DNA of 64,000 nucleotides from Anaerolineales bacterium (lineage in GTDB: Bacteria; Chloroflexota; Anaerolineae; Anaerolineales; Villigracilaceae). The stretch lies in contig JAHDWB010000001.1 in NCBI GenBank assembly GCA_023382595.1, positions 62,001 through 126,000 on the forward strand, written 5' to 3'. The notes beneath the pieces are model-generated. The model had not been told where the DNA came from, did not search any database, and saw only the letters and a program-made list of their open reading frames with translations. The translations under genes and the position numbers were made by a program. This document shows, in pieces, positions 49,475 to 62,365 of the stretch (within the stretch, counting starts at the first letter, position 1; each line of letters opens with the position of its first letter).

Positions 49475-51352
49475 ATGAAAACAAAGAAAAACACCTTAAA
49501 TCTGAACCTGATATTGCTTGCGGGCACAGTCATTCTCCTGTTAATCATCCAGGCAGCAGCCTTGTTCCCGGGCATTACCACGCCGCTTGAAAGCTTGGAG
49601 TATTCCACGCGGGATTTTCTCATGCGCCTGCGCGGAACTCAAACATCATCCGATGACATTGTCATTGTGGCGATCGATGATTTCTCATTTCAGTGGACGG
49701 GCTATCAATGGCCCTGGTCCCGCTCCTATCTTGCCGAGATCGTGGATCAGATCAATGCAGGAGGTGCAAAAGTTGTCGGCGTGGACATTCTCCTGTTCGA
49801 ACCGGATGCAGACCCCGGCGGGGATGAGGCGTTTGCAGAGGCTTTGGGAGAAAGTCAATACGCGATCAATATTTTGCAGATCACAAGGCGCACAGACCAG
49901 CAATTCACAAGTCAGACCTTATCGCAGCCTTTGTCACTGTATCGTCAAGTTATCGATGGGACAGGGATCACGTCTTTTGTCAATGATGAAGATGCGATTG
50001 TCCGAAGCGTGCAGGCATTTACAAGTTTCAACGAAGCGCTTTATTTCAACTGGGCATTCGATGCGGCAAGGTTATATTTGGATGTCGAACCGCCATCTCT
50101 CGTGACACAAAACAGAATCCTGTTCAATGGTCAAATCATTCCGCTGAGCAGGGAACAACTATTGGTCAATTTTGCGGGACCTGCCGGCACATATACCACC
50201 TATTCCGCCGCCAACGTGGCGCTTGGCGATGTGCTCGAACAAAACCCTGATGCATTTCGCAATAAGATCGTTCTGATCGGTGCAACGACCGATACGATGC
50301 AGGATGTCCATCCAACCCCATTTTCGACACAAAACCCGACGCCCGGCGTGGAGATCGTTGCCAATACCATAGATACGCTTATAAACGGGAAATATCTCAC
50401 CATCGCGCCGCCGTGGATGGCGCTGCTCATTACACTTGGCGCGGCATTGCTTGCATACCTCATCACGCTCTCCAAACGCCCCACGTTGACCATTTCTCTG
50501 CTGATCGTTGCAATGATCGGTTATGTCGCCGCGGCATTCACCATCTTTGTCCGCCAGAGATACATCCTGCCGGTGATCATCCCCGAGATCATGCTCTTTT
50601 TGGGTGTTATTCTGCCGAGTTTGGAGCAGGCGGTTTCGCAGGAACTCGAAAAACGCCGCGTCCGCAATCTGTTCAGCCGCTTTATTTCACCTGAAATGGT
50701 GGATCAGATGATGATGACGCAGGACCTGAACTCGCTCAACAAACGCGCGGATGTCAGCATCCTGTTCTCGGATATTCGCGGATTCACCACCCTCTCGGAG
50801 CGAATGACACCGGAGGAGGTGGTTGCCCTTCTCAACCCCTATCTGGAAGCCATGTCCAAGGTCATCAACCAGCACGGCGGAACCGTGGATAAATATGAAG
50901 GCGACGCGATCATTGCCTTTTTTGGCGAACCCGTCCCATACAAAGATCATGCCGTGCGAGCATTGCGGGCAGCGCTGGATATGCGAAAGGCTTTGACCGA
51001 GCTCAAGGAGAAATGGGAGGACGAAGGGCGTCCCAGCAACATCGAAATGGGAATTGGCATCAATTCCGGCGAGGTGTTTGTGGGTTTGCTCGGTTCAGAA
51101 CAGCGCATCAACTATACAGTTATCGGCGATAATGCCAATCTGGCTTCCCGCTTGCAGGACCTGACCAAGACCTACGCCTGGCCCATCCTCATCAGTGAGA
51201 GTACCTACCAACAGGTCAAGGACGAATTCGAGACAGAACTAGTCGATTCTGTGACCGTCAAAGGAAAAACCCAGGCTGTTAACGTGTATAAGGTCCTTGG
51301 ATGGAAGGACACGGAGGAATCCGAAAAACTTTCAGCGTGGCAAAAGGCTTGA
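49475..51352 (+). CDS. CHASE2-domain adenylate cyclase (class III)
   Basis: Membrane signalling enzyme of 625 residues: a first helix (10-30), an extracellular CHASE2 sensor (about 40-310), three helices (about 315-390) and a class III cyclase domain (about 425-600). The two metal Asp residues are in LFSDIRGFTTLSER and YEGDAIIAFFG, and VDKYEGD supplies the Lys that selects ATP; the transition-state segment is NLASRLQ. It should make cAMP in response to an outside signal. It follows the FecR gene by 9 bases, in one unit with the SH3 and FecR lipoproteins. Confidence 0.92.
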   Translation: MKTKKNTLNLNLILLAGTVILLLIIQAAALFPGITTPLESLEYSTRDFLMRLRGTQTSSDDIVIVAIDDFSFQWTGYQWPWSRSYLAEIVDQINAGGAKVVGVDILLFEPDADPGGDEAFAEALGESQYAINILQITRRTDQQFTSQTLSQPLSLYRQVIDGTGITSFVNDEDAIVRSVQAFTSFNEALYFNWAFDAARLYLDVEPPSLVTQNRILFNGQIIPLSREQLLVNFAGPAGTYTTYSAANVALGDVLEQNPDAFRNKIVLIGATTDTMQDVHPTPFSTQNPTPGVEIVANTIDTLINGKYLTIAPPWMALLITLGAALLAYLITLSKRPTLTISLLIVAMIGYVAAAFTIFVRQRYILPVIIPEIMLFLGVILPSLEQAVSQELEKRRVRNLFSRFISPEMVDQMMMTQDLNSLNKRADVSILFSDIRGFTTLSERMTPEEVVALLNPYLEAMSKVINQHGGTVDKYEGDAIIAFFGEPVPYKDHAVRALRAALDMRKALTELKEKWEDEGRPSNIEMGIGINSGEVFVGLLGSEQRINYTVIGDNANLASRLQDLTKTYAWPILISESTYQQVKDEFETELVDSVTVKGKTQAVNVYKVLGWKDTEESEKLSAWQKA

Positions 51353-51378
51353 GAAAATCGAAGCAGGTTCGGTCAGAA

Positions 51379-51416
51379 AAAGATGCGTCCAAGTCCCATA
51401 GGCGCATCTTTCGTTT
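51379..51416 (+). terminator. Terminator of the cyclase gene
   Basis: Arms AAAGATGCG and CGCATCTTT with a 15-base loop are followed by CGTTTG. Confidence 0.7.
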
Positions 51417-51435
51417 GTGAAGTACTTGTGTCGAA

Positions 51436-51464
51436 TTGTACAAAATCCATTTTTTTGGTATAGT
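51436..51464 (+). promoter_or_regulatory. Promoter of rex, with possible Rex operator
   Basis: TTGTAC (51436-51441) and TATAGT (51459-51464) are 17 bases apart. Next to it, TTATGAA and TTCACAA (51464-51482) form an imperfect repeat like the Rex box, but with a 5-base centre instead of 4. Autoregulation is possible. Confidence 0.55.
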
Positions 51465-51494
51465 TATGAATAAATTTCACAAAGGCGAGGGCAC

Positions 51495-52112
51495 ATGAAC
51501 GCAGAGAAAATACCGGATATTATTATCGGACGCCTGCCTGTTTATCTGCGCGCGTTGCAGCGCATGGCAGATATCGGGTTGAAAACTACATCTTCACAGG
51601 AACTCGGCGAACATGTGGGTATTTCTGCCGCCCAGATCCGCAAGGATATTTCTCAGTTCGGCGAATTTGGAAAACAAGGCACGGGCTATTCCATCGAGTT
51701 TCTGATCGACAAATTGCGGGAGATCTTGAAAGTGGATCGTATTTGGGATGTGGTGATCGTCGGAGCCGGTGATATGGGACATGCGCTTGCCAATTATCAG
51801 GGCTTCAAAAACCGTGGTTTCCATGTCGTGGCGATCTTTGACAATAACAAGGAAAAAGTTGGTCAAATGGTCGGCGAGTATAAGATCGAAGATTCGGAAA
51901 ACATGATCGAGCGGATCAAATCGGCTGGCATCAAGATCGCCATGCTCACCGTCCCCGCCGCCGCCGCGCAGGGGGTCGCCGACAAACTCGTGCAGGCGGG
52001 CGTACACGCCATTTTGAGCTATGCCCCTATCACCCTCAACGTGCCCAATAACGTGAAAGTGCAATATATCGACCCGTCAACCCATTTGCAGAGGATGACG
52101 TATTATCTCTGA
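51495..52112 (+). CDS. rex: Redox-sensing transcriptional repressor Rex
   Basis: Rex protein of 205 residues. The winged helix (about 1-75) shows GISAAQIRKDISQFGEFGKQG, and the Rossmann domain binds NAD(H) through VIVGAGDMGHALANY. Rex represses genes of fermentation and respiration when NADH is low and releases DNA when NADH rises. The motif set and length match the family. GCGAGGGC precedes the ATG. It is a single gene before a strong terminator, near the ATPase operon. Confidence 0.94.
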   Translation: MNAEKIPDIIIGRLPVYLRALQRMADIGLKTTSSQELGEHVGISAAQIRKDISQFGEFGKQGTGYSIEFLIDKLREILKVDRIWDVVIVGAGDMGHALANYQGFKNRGFHVVAIFDNNKEKVGQMVGEYKIEDSENMIERIKSAGIKIAMLTVPAAAAQGVADKLVQAGVHAILSYAPITLNVPNNVKVQYIDPSTHLQRMTYYL

Positions 52113-52131
52113 GATTTTTTCGATGAATATG

Positions 52132-52158
52132 CGCCCGGCTTTTTGGTCGGGCGTTTTC
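52132..52158 (+). terminator. Terminator of rex
   Basis: Arms CGCCCG and CGGGCG with a 10-base loop are followed by TTTTC. Confidence 0.8.
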
Positions 52159-52224
52159 TTTTGGATGACGGACTCGCATCAGACTCCGCCCTAACCTGCT
52201 CCTCCCAAGTGAATTGTCTCTGGC

Positions 52225-52260
52225 ATTTAAAAAACAGGCGACCGAATTGGTCGCCTGTTT
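52225..52260 (-). terminator. Terminator of the atp-mreB operon
   Basis: A perfect 13-base stem (52230-52242 with 52248-52260, core CAGGCGACC/GGTCGCCTG) with a 5-base loop is followed on the minus strand by TTTTTT, just after the mreB-like gene. Confidence 0.88.
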
Positions 52261-52277
52261 TGACTTTCATCCGGTAC

Positions 52278-53285
52278 CTATACTTGCGGCAGATTCCTGC
52301 GGATGACGTTCAACATAGTGAAGCTCTTTACCGCACCCTGAACCACACAAGTAAGGGGGTTATCAACCAGATAAGCAGGAATACCGAGCGACTTGGTCAA
52401 CAGCTTGTCAACGCCGCGCAACAACGCGCCGCCGCCGCACAGCGCCACGCCGCGGTCAATAATGTCGGAGACCAGTTCGGGCGGAGTGCGCTCCAGAACT
52501 TTGCGCCCTGTTTCGACGATCTGCTTCAGCGGATCCTGCAAAGCCTCGACGATCTCGCCGGTTGTCAGCGTAACAGGGCGCGGCAAGCCGGTCACCTGAT
52601 CCTGTCCCTGCACTTCCATGCTGTTTTCCGTATCCTGCGGAACCGCCGCTCCGATGCGGATCTTCAATTGCTCGGCGGTCAACTGTCCGATAACGACGCC
52701 ATACTTGCGGCGCACATAGTTGACAATGGCTTCATCCAAATCCATACCGCCGGCGCGCAGGGTATCTGCAGAGACGATGCCATACATCGCCATAACAGCG
52801 GCTTCCGTACAGCCTCCGCCGAGACAGATGATCATATTTCCGGATGGGGAGTTAATCGGAAGGTCAATGCCGATGGCGGCTGCCAGCGGCTGTTGAATGA
52901 GATATGCTTCGCGGCTGCCGGCTTCCATCACCGCCTCGTACACAGCGCGACGTTCCACGCTGGTGACGCCAAACGGAACCGTGATCATCACGCGCGGGCG
53001 AAAAATACGCATTGAGCCGCTCGCGCGCTGTAACAGATATGCCAGAAGTGTCTCCGTGATCTCATAATCTGCGATCACCCCATTTTTCAATGGACGCGCC
53101 ACCTCGATGGTTTCGGGGACCTTTCCATACATGTCCCTTGCTTCGACACCGGCTGCCACCATCTTCTGGTCATCGACTTCAATCGCAACGATGGTTGGCT
53201 CCTCCAACAACACTTGCGTACCGTCGGCGATACGCGTAAACATCGTCCCTAAATCTATTCCCAGATCTTTTGAAAAAAGAGCCAC
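52278..53285 (-). CDS. mreB: MreB-like actin-fold protein with altered active site
   Basis: Actin-fold protein of 335 residues and MreB layout: phosphate-1 region DLGIDLGT (7-14), the TSVERRAVYEAVMEAGSREAYLI helix and the adenosine region ALCGGGALLRGVD. Normal MreB has LIEEPMAAAIG and VDIGGGTTE; here these read LIQQPLAAAIG (Gln131-Gln132) and ICLGGGCTE (Cys154 for Asp). Both the catalytic Glu and the metal-binding Asp are therefore lost. It probably binds nucleotide poorly or does not hydrolyse it. It is the last gene of the ATPase operon, 6 bases after atpC; no mreC or mreD is near. Confidence 0.88.
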   Translation of the reverse strand: MALFSKDLGIDLGTMFTRIADGTQVLLEEPTIVAIEVDDQKMVAAGVEARDMYGKVPETIEVARPLKNGVIADYEITETLLAYLLQRASGSMRIFRPRVMITVPFGVTSVERRAVYEAVMEAGSREAYLIQQPLAAAIGIDLPINSPSGNMIICLGGGCTEAAVMAMYGIVSADTLRAGGMDLDEAIVNYVRRKYGVVIGQLTAEQLKIRIGAAVPQDTENSMEVQGQDQVTGLPRPVTLTTGEIVEALQDPLKQIVETGRKVLERTPPELVSDIIDRGVALCGGGALLRGVDKLLTKSLGIPAYLVDNPLTCVVQGAVKSFTMLNVIRRNLPQV

Positions 53286-53291
53286 TTGGGA

Positions 53292-53735
53292 TTAATTCTC
53301 CGAGGACGGCATTTGCATCCCGCCGCCTTTTCGGTAACGCCGTACAGCATCCAAACGCAGGTTGGATTTTCGCAGCGCAGCTTCCATCATGAGGTAGGCA
53401 TCACTGTCCGCAGGTACACCCTTGGCAAGCGCTTCTTCAGCGCGCTTGCGGGCTTCTTCAGCTCGGGATGCATCAATTTCCAGTACATTCTCCGCTGCAT
53501 CCGCAAGGACGGTCACAATATCAGGCTGAACTTCTGCAATACCGCCAGCGACTGTGAATATCTCCTCCTTGCCGTCTTTGCGAACTTTGATGATTCCATA
53601 CTTCAAAGTCGTTAAGATGGGTGAATGCTTGGGCAGGATACCCATCTCTCCCGCCGCACCAGGAAGCACAACAATATCCACATCACCAGCGAATACAGTG
53701 CGGTCTTGGGAAACAATTTCACATCGAATGGTCAT
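53292..53735 (-). CDS. atpC: ATP synthase epsilon subunit
   Basis: F1 epsilon subunit of 147 residues, central-stalk regulator. The N-terminal beta sandwich has GDVDIVVLPGAAGEMGILPKHSPIL and FTVAGGIAEV, and the C-terminal helices contain ASRAEEARKRAEEAL. It follows atpD by 58 bases and precedes the MreB-like gene by 6. Confidence 0.95.
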   Translation of the reverse strand: MTIRCEIVSQDRTVFAGDVDIVVLPGAAGEMGILPKHSPILTTLKYGIIKVRKDGKEEIFTVAGGIAEVQPDIVTVLADAAENVLEIDASRAEEARKRAEEALAKGVPADSDAYLMMEAALRKSNLRLDAVRRYRKGGGMQMPSSEN

Positions 53736-53793
53736 GGTTCTTTTCCTTACGTATCACGGACCAGTTGATCCGTGATACGTAATTCATCCAAAC

Positions 53794-56104
<2,311 letters not shown>

Positions 56105-56134
56105 AGAATTAGTCCTTTAGTCCTTCGCCGCAGC

Positions 56135-57790
<1,656 letters not shown>

Positions 57791-57830
57791 TCGGTAGCCT
57801 CCACCAAAAAATTCGTTTTACGTACAAGAA

Positions 57831-57853
57831 CCCGGATAAGGGGCTTATCCGGG
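57831..57853. promoter_or_regulatory. Hairpin in the atpA leader
   Basis: A perfect 10-base stem CCCGGATAAG/CTTATCCGGG with a 3-base loop lies in the 5' leader, about 40 bases before the atpA start. There is no proper T-run, so it is more likely a stability or control element than a terminator. Confidence 0.55.
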
Positions 57854-57921
57854 CATATGTGTTATTTTCTTCCACCTGCGCCGCTCAAAAAGCCTTCGTG
57901 AGCACCTGCACAAGCGTGCCA

Positions 57922-57950
57922 ATGATACCTGAAAGGCTAATGATTGTCCA
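57922..57950 (-). promoter_or_regulatory. Promoter of the atp operon
   Basis: On the minus strand TGGACA (57945-57950) and TATCAT (57922-57927) are 17 bases apart. Transcription would start near 57915, giving a leader of about 125 bases with the hairpin at 57831. Confidence 0.65.
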
Positions 57951-58046
57951 GTTACAAACAAACTTGCCTTAAAAACCCTTGTTATCCGTACATCTTGCGC
58001 TATGATTGAAACTCAAAAAAACAGCGCCTCGCCAAAAGGAGAGAAA

Positions 58047-59186
58047 ATGCCTGAACCGCTCAAACAAGGAGAATCTACATCTCCACAACGTCGCATGAAA
58101 CGCTACTGGAAAGTGGCGGTACTCGCCAACATCAAGGATGACAACCATCCCAAACCGGAAGGAGTCCCTCCGGACGCCTTCGCCGACTTCGACCATATCG
58201 AAACCATCGATGCGCTTCGCGCCGCGCTCGAAACGGATGGGCACACCACGGTCTTTCTCCACGCCGACAGGGAACTGCCCTACAACCTCCGCGAAGTAAA
58301 GCCGGATATCTGCTTCAACATCGCTGAGGGTCTCGGCGGTGACGCGCGCGAGGCGCAAGTCCCGGCACTGCTCGAAATGCTCAACATCCCCTACACCGGT
58401 TCACGCGTCCTCACCAACGGCATTTCACTGGACAAAACCCTCACCAAACGCATCTGGCGGGACCGGCGTTTGCCCGTCGCCCCATTCCAAGAATTCACCA
58501 TCGGCGACGAACCCCTGCGCCCGGAGTTGAAATTCCCGCTCTTCGTCAAACCCGCGCGCGAAGGCACCGGCATGGGCGTGGACATGAAAGCCATCGTTAA
58601 CAATGAAAAGGAATTGCGCGAGCGCGCGCAATATATCATCAACATCTACCAGCAGCCCGCCCTCGTGGAAACCTTTTTACCGGGTCGTGAATTCACTGTC
58701 GGCGTGTTGGGACGCGCGGATGCAAAACTTTACTCGCGTCACCCCGAATGGTACGAAAAGGACGGCTTCCACCGCTTCCCCGTCCTCGAACTGGACAGTT
58801 CCCGCTCCGTGACGCCCTGGGTGTACAGCAATGAAGCCAAATCAAAAGATGTCGGCGCGGACGGCGCGCCCGGCTACTTCTGCCCCGCTGATATCGAGCC
58901 GGAACTTGCAAAGAAACTAAAATACCTTGCTTTGCGCGCCCACCAATTGCTCAACGCGCTTGACGTCTCCCGCACCGACATCCGTCTCGATGAGGAAGGC
59001 AACCCGCGCCTGATCGAGATCAACACCCTGCCCGGTCTGACGCCCGACTATAGCGACCTGTGCCTGCAAGCCTCCGCCGAAGGCATCCGCTACGAAGATC
59101 TGGTGCTGGAGATCCTCTATCTCGGCGCCAGCCGCTGGGGCATGTTGGAGCCGCGGGAACATCTCGAAACGGCAAAGAAAAAGTAA
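58047..59186 (+). CDS. D-alanine-D-alanine ligase-like ATP-grasp protein
   Basis: ATP-grasp ligase of 379 residues. ATP-binding region LFVKPAREGTGMGV and metal region RLIEINTLPGLTPDYSDL match D-Ala-D-Ala ligases, although the preceding CFNIAEGLGGDAREAQVPALLEM and the extra segment at 210-280 make it longer than typical Ddl (about 310-370). It joins two amino acids at ATP expense, in cell-wall precursor synthesis or in a related peptide ligation. The ATG at 58047 follows AAAAGGAGAG; another in-frame ATG at 58002 is weaker. It is a single gene. Confidence 0.82.
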   Translation: MPEPLKQGESTSPQRRMKRYWKVAVLANIKDDNHPKPEGVPPDAFADFDHIETIDALRAALETDGHTTVFLHADRELPYNLREVKPDICFNIAEGLGGDAREAQVPALLEMLNIPYTGSRVLTNGISLDKTLTKRIWRDRRLPVAPFQEFTIGDEPLRPELKFPLFVKPAREGTGMGVDMKAIVNNEKELRERAQYIINIYQQPALVETFLPGREFTVGVLGRADAKLYSRHPEWYEKDGFHRFPVLELDSSRSVTPWVYSNEAKSKDVGADGAPGYFCPADIEPELAKKLKYLALRAHQLLNALDVSRTDIRLDEEGNPRLIEINTLPGLTPDYSDLCLQASAEGIRYEDLVLEILYLGASRWGMLEPREHLETAKKK

Positions 59187-59192
59187 TTCGGA

Positions 59193-59224
59193 AGCGTCCT
59201 GCAAATTATTGCAGGACGCTTTTC
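59193..59224 (+). terminator. Terminator of the ligase gene
   Basis: A perfect 12-base stem AGCGTCCTGCAA/TTGCAGGACGCT with a 4-base loop is followed by TTT. Confidence 0.78.
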
Positions 59225-59225
59225 A

Positions 59226-60473
59226 TTAATCATCATCCCCTTCCCCTTCTTCCTTCTGCCCGCTTGCGTGACATTCCACGCAGTTCTCGAAATTAAAGAT
59301 ACCTTCTTCGCGATGCTCGGATGCGATTTCAGAAGGGTTGTGTTCATGACAGCCGTAACAGGTGTAAGTGGTCAGGCTGTTCGGGTGGCAAAGAGCGCAT
59401 TGGTTATCTGCACCCTCATGGTTCATGGGGAAGGTGTGTGGACCATTGTAAGATGCAGGTTCCCATGCGCTGGTGGAATGACAGACGCCGCATTCGGTGC
59501 CGAATTGTCCAAAATGTTCGGATGGTTCGGCGTGGCAAGCCACACATTCCTTTGGCGTTCCTTTATATACGCCATTCTTATGACAAGATTCGCACTCCAC
59601 ATTTGCGTGTGCGCCGTCCAATTTGAAGGCGGAGAGGTTGTGGTCGAAGGTGGCGGGCGTCCAGCCGTTGGGTGAATGACAAGCCTGGCACTCCGCGCCA
59701 TAGGCAAACTCGTGCGGATCATCCGCGCGGTGGCAGGAGTAGCAATCTTGTAATGTCAATTGCATATCGCTGATGCTGCGCGCATCGAGGTGACACTGCG
59801 AGCAGGGCAGCCCTGAGTGTTTTCCCTGCAATGGAAAACCGAAACGGTTATGATCGAAGTCATCGCCGTAAGTATCAATGCCGTCGTGACAGACCAGGCA
59901 ATCCGCGCCGAATTCGAGCAGATGGGTCTGGGCGTAGACAAGGTCTACCTCGCGGTGACAGGTCAGGCAGGAGTCAGAGGCGAAGGTGGCGATATCATCC
60001 CCATGGCAGTCGGCACATTCAAAGGAAGTCCCATTCAGGTTGCGTTGATGTCCTTCCAGTGAATATCCAAACGTATCATGCGGAAATTCGTTTTTCCCCA
60101 ACTCGGTGAGCGAGGCGGTCTTGCCGCGATGTTCGGGGTGACAATCGCGGCAGGCAAGCGCGGGGCTTTTGTGGGTAATGATGCCATGCAACTCGGCGAC
60201 TGTAAGCATTTGCGCAGCGATCTCCGTGTGACACTTGATGCAGCGATCTGCCATTGATTCGCGCCCCCAAAATGGGACGTGGCATGCGCCGCATTCCTGG
60301 ATTTGGGCATGGGACGTGACCCCGCCCAGTTCCCTACCCTGTTGGTCGTTGAGAGCGCCCGAACTGAACATCTGCCCGCCGCTGGCAAATGCGACACCGA
60401 CCAAAACAAAAATCGTGATGAAGGCGGCGATGATACCCGTGCCCGTAAAACAGCCAAGACGATTGTTTTTCAT
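59226..60473 (-). CDS. Membrane-anchored 15-heme cytochrome c
   Basis: Multiheme cytochrome of 415 residues with one N-terminal transmembrane anchor (about 9-31) and fifteen CxxCH heme sites, from CGACH near residue 60 to CVECH near 400. Several appear in pairs with extra HxxF.H patterns (FDHNRFGF, FDHNLSAF), as in class III-like and NrfH/doubled-CXXCH cytochromes. It would carry electrons across the cell envelope. The ATG at 60473 is 5 bases after AGGAGG; a GTG two codons earlier is less likely. The last gene of an operon with cytochrome b, FAD reductase and ferredoxin. Confidence 0.9.
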   Translation of the reverse strand: MKNNRLGCFTGTGIIAAFITIFVLVGVAFASGGQMFSSGALNDQQGRELGGVTSHAQIQECGACHVPFWGRESMADRCIKCHTEIAAQMLTVAELHGIITHKSPALACRDCHPEHRGKTASLTELGKNEFPHDTFGYSLEGHQRNLNGTSFECADCHGDDIATFASDSCLTCHREVDLVYAQTHLLEFGADCLVCHDGIDTYGDDFDHNRFGFPLQGKHSGLPCSQCHLDARSISDMQLTLQDCYSCHRADDPHEFAYGAECQACHSPNGWTPATFDHNLSAFKLDGAHANVECESCHKNGVYKGTPKECVACHAEPSEHFGQFGTECGVCHSTSAWEPASYNGPHTFPMNHEGADNQCALCHPNSLTTYTCYGCHEHNPSEIASEHREEGIFNFENCVECHASGQKEEGEGDDD

Positions 60474-60482
60474 CTCCACCTC

Positions 60483-61037
60483 CTATTTGAAGAATGTGGC
60501 GTAATACAATGCCCCGCCGATGTGAACGAATGCGGAAATGAACAAGACAATGCCAATGGGAATATGAATCGTGTGCCAGAGTGCCATGAGTTGGCGCGCG
60601 CGCTTCAACGCCTCTTGGGAAAGTGTGCCTTCGATCTCCATGCCATCAAGCGTGCGGGGGATGCGGGTAAAGATATACCGACCGATAAAACCACTGACGA
60701 CGATGATGACCGTCAGCAGGGTCGTGGCGCCCGCCAAGCCGTTGAACTTCCATGAAGTATGGAGTAAGACCATATACGGTCCAACCAGACCCATGAAGAT
60801 GTGAAATTTCAGCCAGGTGGAGAGTTTGCCCCATGCGGCGAAGCGCACACGCTTCCGCAGACTGTAGAACGTTTCGGTCATCAGCATCAGGACAAAGCCG
60901 AAGATGCCGATGGTGTGACCGAACAATTCACTGGCGGCGGGGACGCCTTGATTCATCCATGTCACCGCCGCATATGCACCCGTTAATAGCACACAAAAAA
61001 TAAACGCAAGCCAGAGTTCAATGTTTCCTCGCAGCAT
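60483..61037 (-). CDS. Cytochrome b-like membrane protein
   Basis: Membrane protein of 184 residues with about four to five helices. Histidines lie in membrane segments at ELFGHTIG, LKFHIFMGLVGPYMVLLHTSW, LWHTIHIPIG and SAFVHIGGALYY, enough for two b hemes as in the cytochrome b561/succinate-dehydrogenase-type group. It would link the soluble redox proteins to the multiheme cytochrome outside. The start at 61037 follows GGGAGG. The next gene begins 9 bases after its stop. Confidence 0.8.
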   Translation of the reverse strand: MLRGNIELWLAFIFCVLLTGAYAAVTWMNQGVPAASELFGHTIGIFGFVLMLMTETFYSLRKRVRFAAWGKLSTWLKFHIFMGLVGPYMVLLHTSWKFNGLAGATTLLTVIIVVSGFIGRYIFTRIPRTLDGMEIEGTLSQEALKRARQLMALWHTIHIPIGIVLFISAFVHIGGALYYATFFK

Positions 61038-61060
61038 GCCTGCCTCCCAGTGTTGATGTT

Positions 61061-62365
61061 TCAGTTTACAGGGTTCAAATTGGACCAAAAATCAACGATC
61101 ACGTCCGATATTTTTGCGTTCTGCGCAAGCAGTTTGTCGCGCATGGCTAAAATATCGATCTGCTTTGCGATGATCGTTTGCAAGGGCACCGATAAGGTCT
61201 GATCTCCCATAACCACCGCGCCGATCAATTTTTTCTCGCCGACGAGAATCCGCACGCGGTTCACGTCGAATCCGCTTTGGGCAACGATGGCATTGGGCAG
61301 TTCGCGCCAGGTTTCGCTGTCGCCGCGCGCAATGCCGACGAGATCGTCATCCCGCCCATGCCCGACCGCGCCGATAATGGTAGTGGTCAGCCCTGCCAGC
61401 CGTGTGACGTTGAACGGCATGGATTTGACGTAAGGTGTCCCCCGTCCCGCCATGTTCAAACCCGCCGCATAGCCTTGCTCGCGGGCAGCATTCCACAGGC
61501 TGTCCAAAACCGAGCGCCCGCTGATTCGGTCATAGACCTGTGCCACATCGCCCGCCGCGCAGATGTTCGGGTCATTCGTTTGCATGAATTCGTCCACGAG
61601 AATGCCGCGTTCCACATTCAGCCCAGCCTCACGCGCCAAGTCCGCCCGCGGCTGGATGCCGATGGCATAGGCGAGCAGGTCGCATTTGAGCGTTTTTCCA
61701 TTTTTCAAGCGGACGGAATTCACCCTGCCCGACCGCCCGATGATTTCCTGCAATTCCGAATGAAAGTGCAGGGTGATGCCTTCCTCCTGCAAACGCGCTT
61801 CGATGATGCGCGACTCCTGTTCATCGAGCACGTTGCTCCAATAGCGGTTGCCGCGCAATAAATAGTGGACGCTCATGCCGCGCGCCAGCAAACCTTCGGC
61901 AAGTTCGAGCGCGGTGATGCCGCCACCCACCACCACTGCCGTCCGCCCACGTTTGGCAAGTTTGAGGATGTTACGCGCATCGTTCAAGTGATCCAGTTTC
62001 ACCACGCCTTGCAGGGTCGATCCGGGAACCGCCAGGGGCGTGGCAAATGCTCCAGTTGCAAGCAGCAGCCTGTCATACGTCAGAAGCGAACCATCCTCCA
62101 ACTGCACCGAAGTATCATCGCGCAGGATTTTCGTCACGCGGGCTTTGCGGTAGGTAAATCCGAGACTTCGATAATCTTCGCGCGTTTTGGGGAAGAGCGC
62201 TTTGTCGGTCAACTCACCGCTGAGGAAGTATGCCAACCCCGGGCGGGAATAGAAGCCGTACGGGTCGTCGCCGAGCAGGATGACTTCCGCGCCTCTTTCC
62301 ACGCTGCGAATGGATTCCACAGCGGCAAGCGCCGCCACGCCTGTGCCGATGATGATGTGCCTCAT
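61061..62365 (-). CDS. FAD-dependent pyridine nucleotide-disulfide-type oxidoreductase
   Basis: Flavoprotein of 434 residues of the rubredoxin/ferredoxin reductase-like group (NirB N-terminal type). It has a dinucleotide motif at the start (HIIIGTGVAALAAVESIRS), a second NAD(P) motif TAVVVGGGITALELAEGLL and the FAD-contacting CAAGDVAQVYD near 280. It should pass electrons between NAD(P)H and an iron-sulfur or heme partner. It overlaps the ferredoxin gene by 4 bases (ATGA), so the two form a pair. Confidence 0.88.
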   Translation of the reverse strand: MRHIIIGTGVAALAAVESIRSVERGAEVILLGDDPYGFYSRPGLAYFLSGELTDKALFPKTREDYRSLGFTYRKARVTKILRDDTSVQLEDGSLLTYDRLLLATGAFATPLAVPGSTLQGVVKLDHLNDARNILKLAKRGRTAVVVGGGITALELAEGLLARGMSVHYLLRGNRYWSNVLDEQESRIIEARLQEEGITLHFHSELQEIIGRSGRVNSVRLKNGKTLKCDLLAYAIGIQPRADLAREAGLNVERGILVDEFMQTNDPNICAAGDVAQVYDRISGRSVLDSLWNAAREQGYAAGLNMAGRGTPYVKSMPFNVTRLAGLTTTIIGAVGHGRDDDLVGIARGDSETWRELPNAIVAQSGFDVNRVRILVGEKKLIGAVVMGDQTLSVPLQTIIAKQIDILAMRDKLLAQNAKISDVIVDFWSNLNPVN

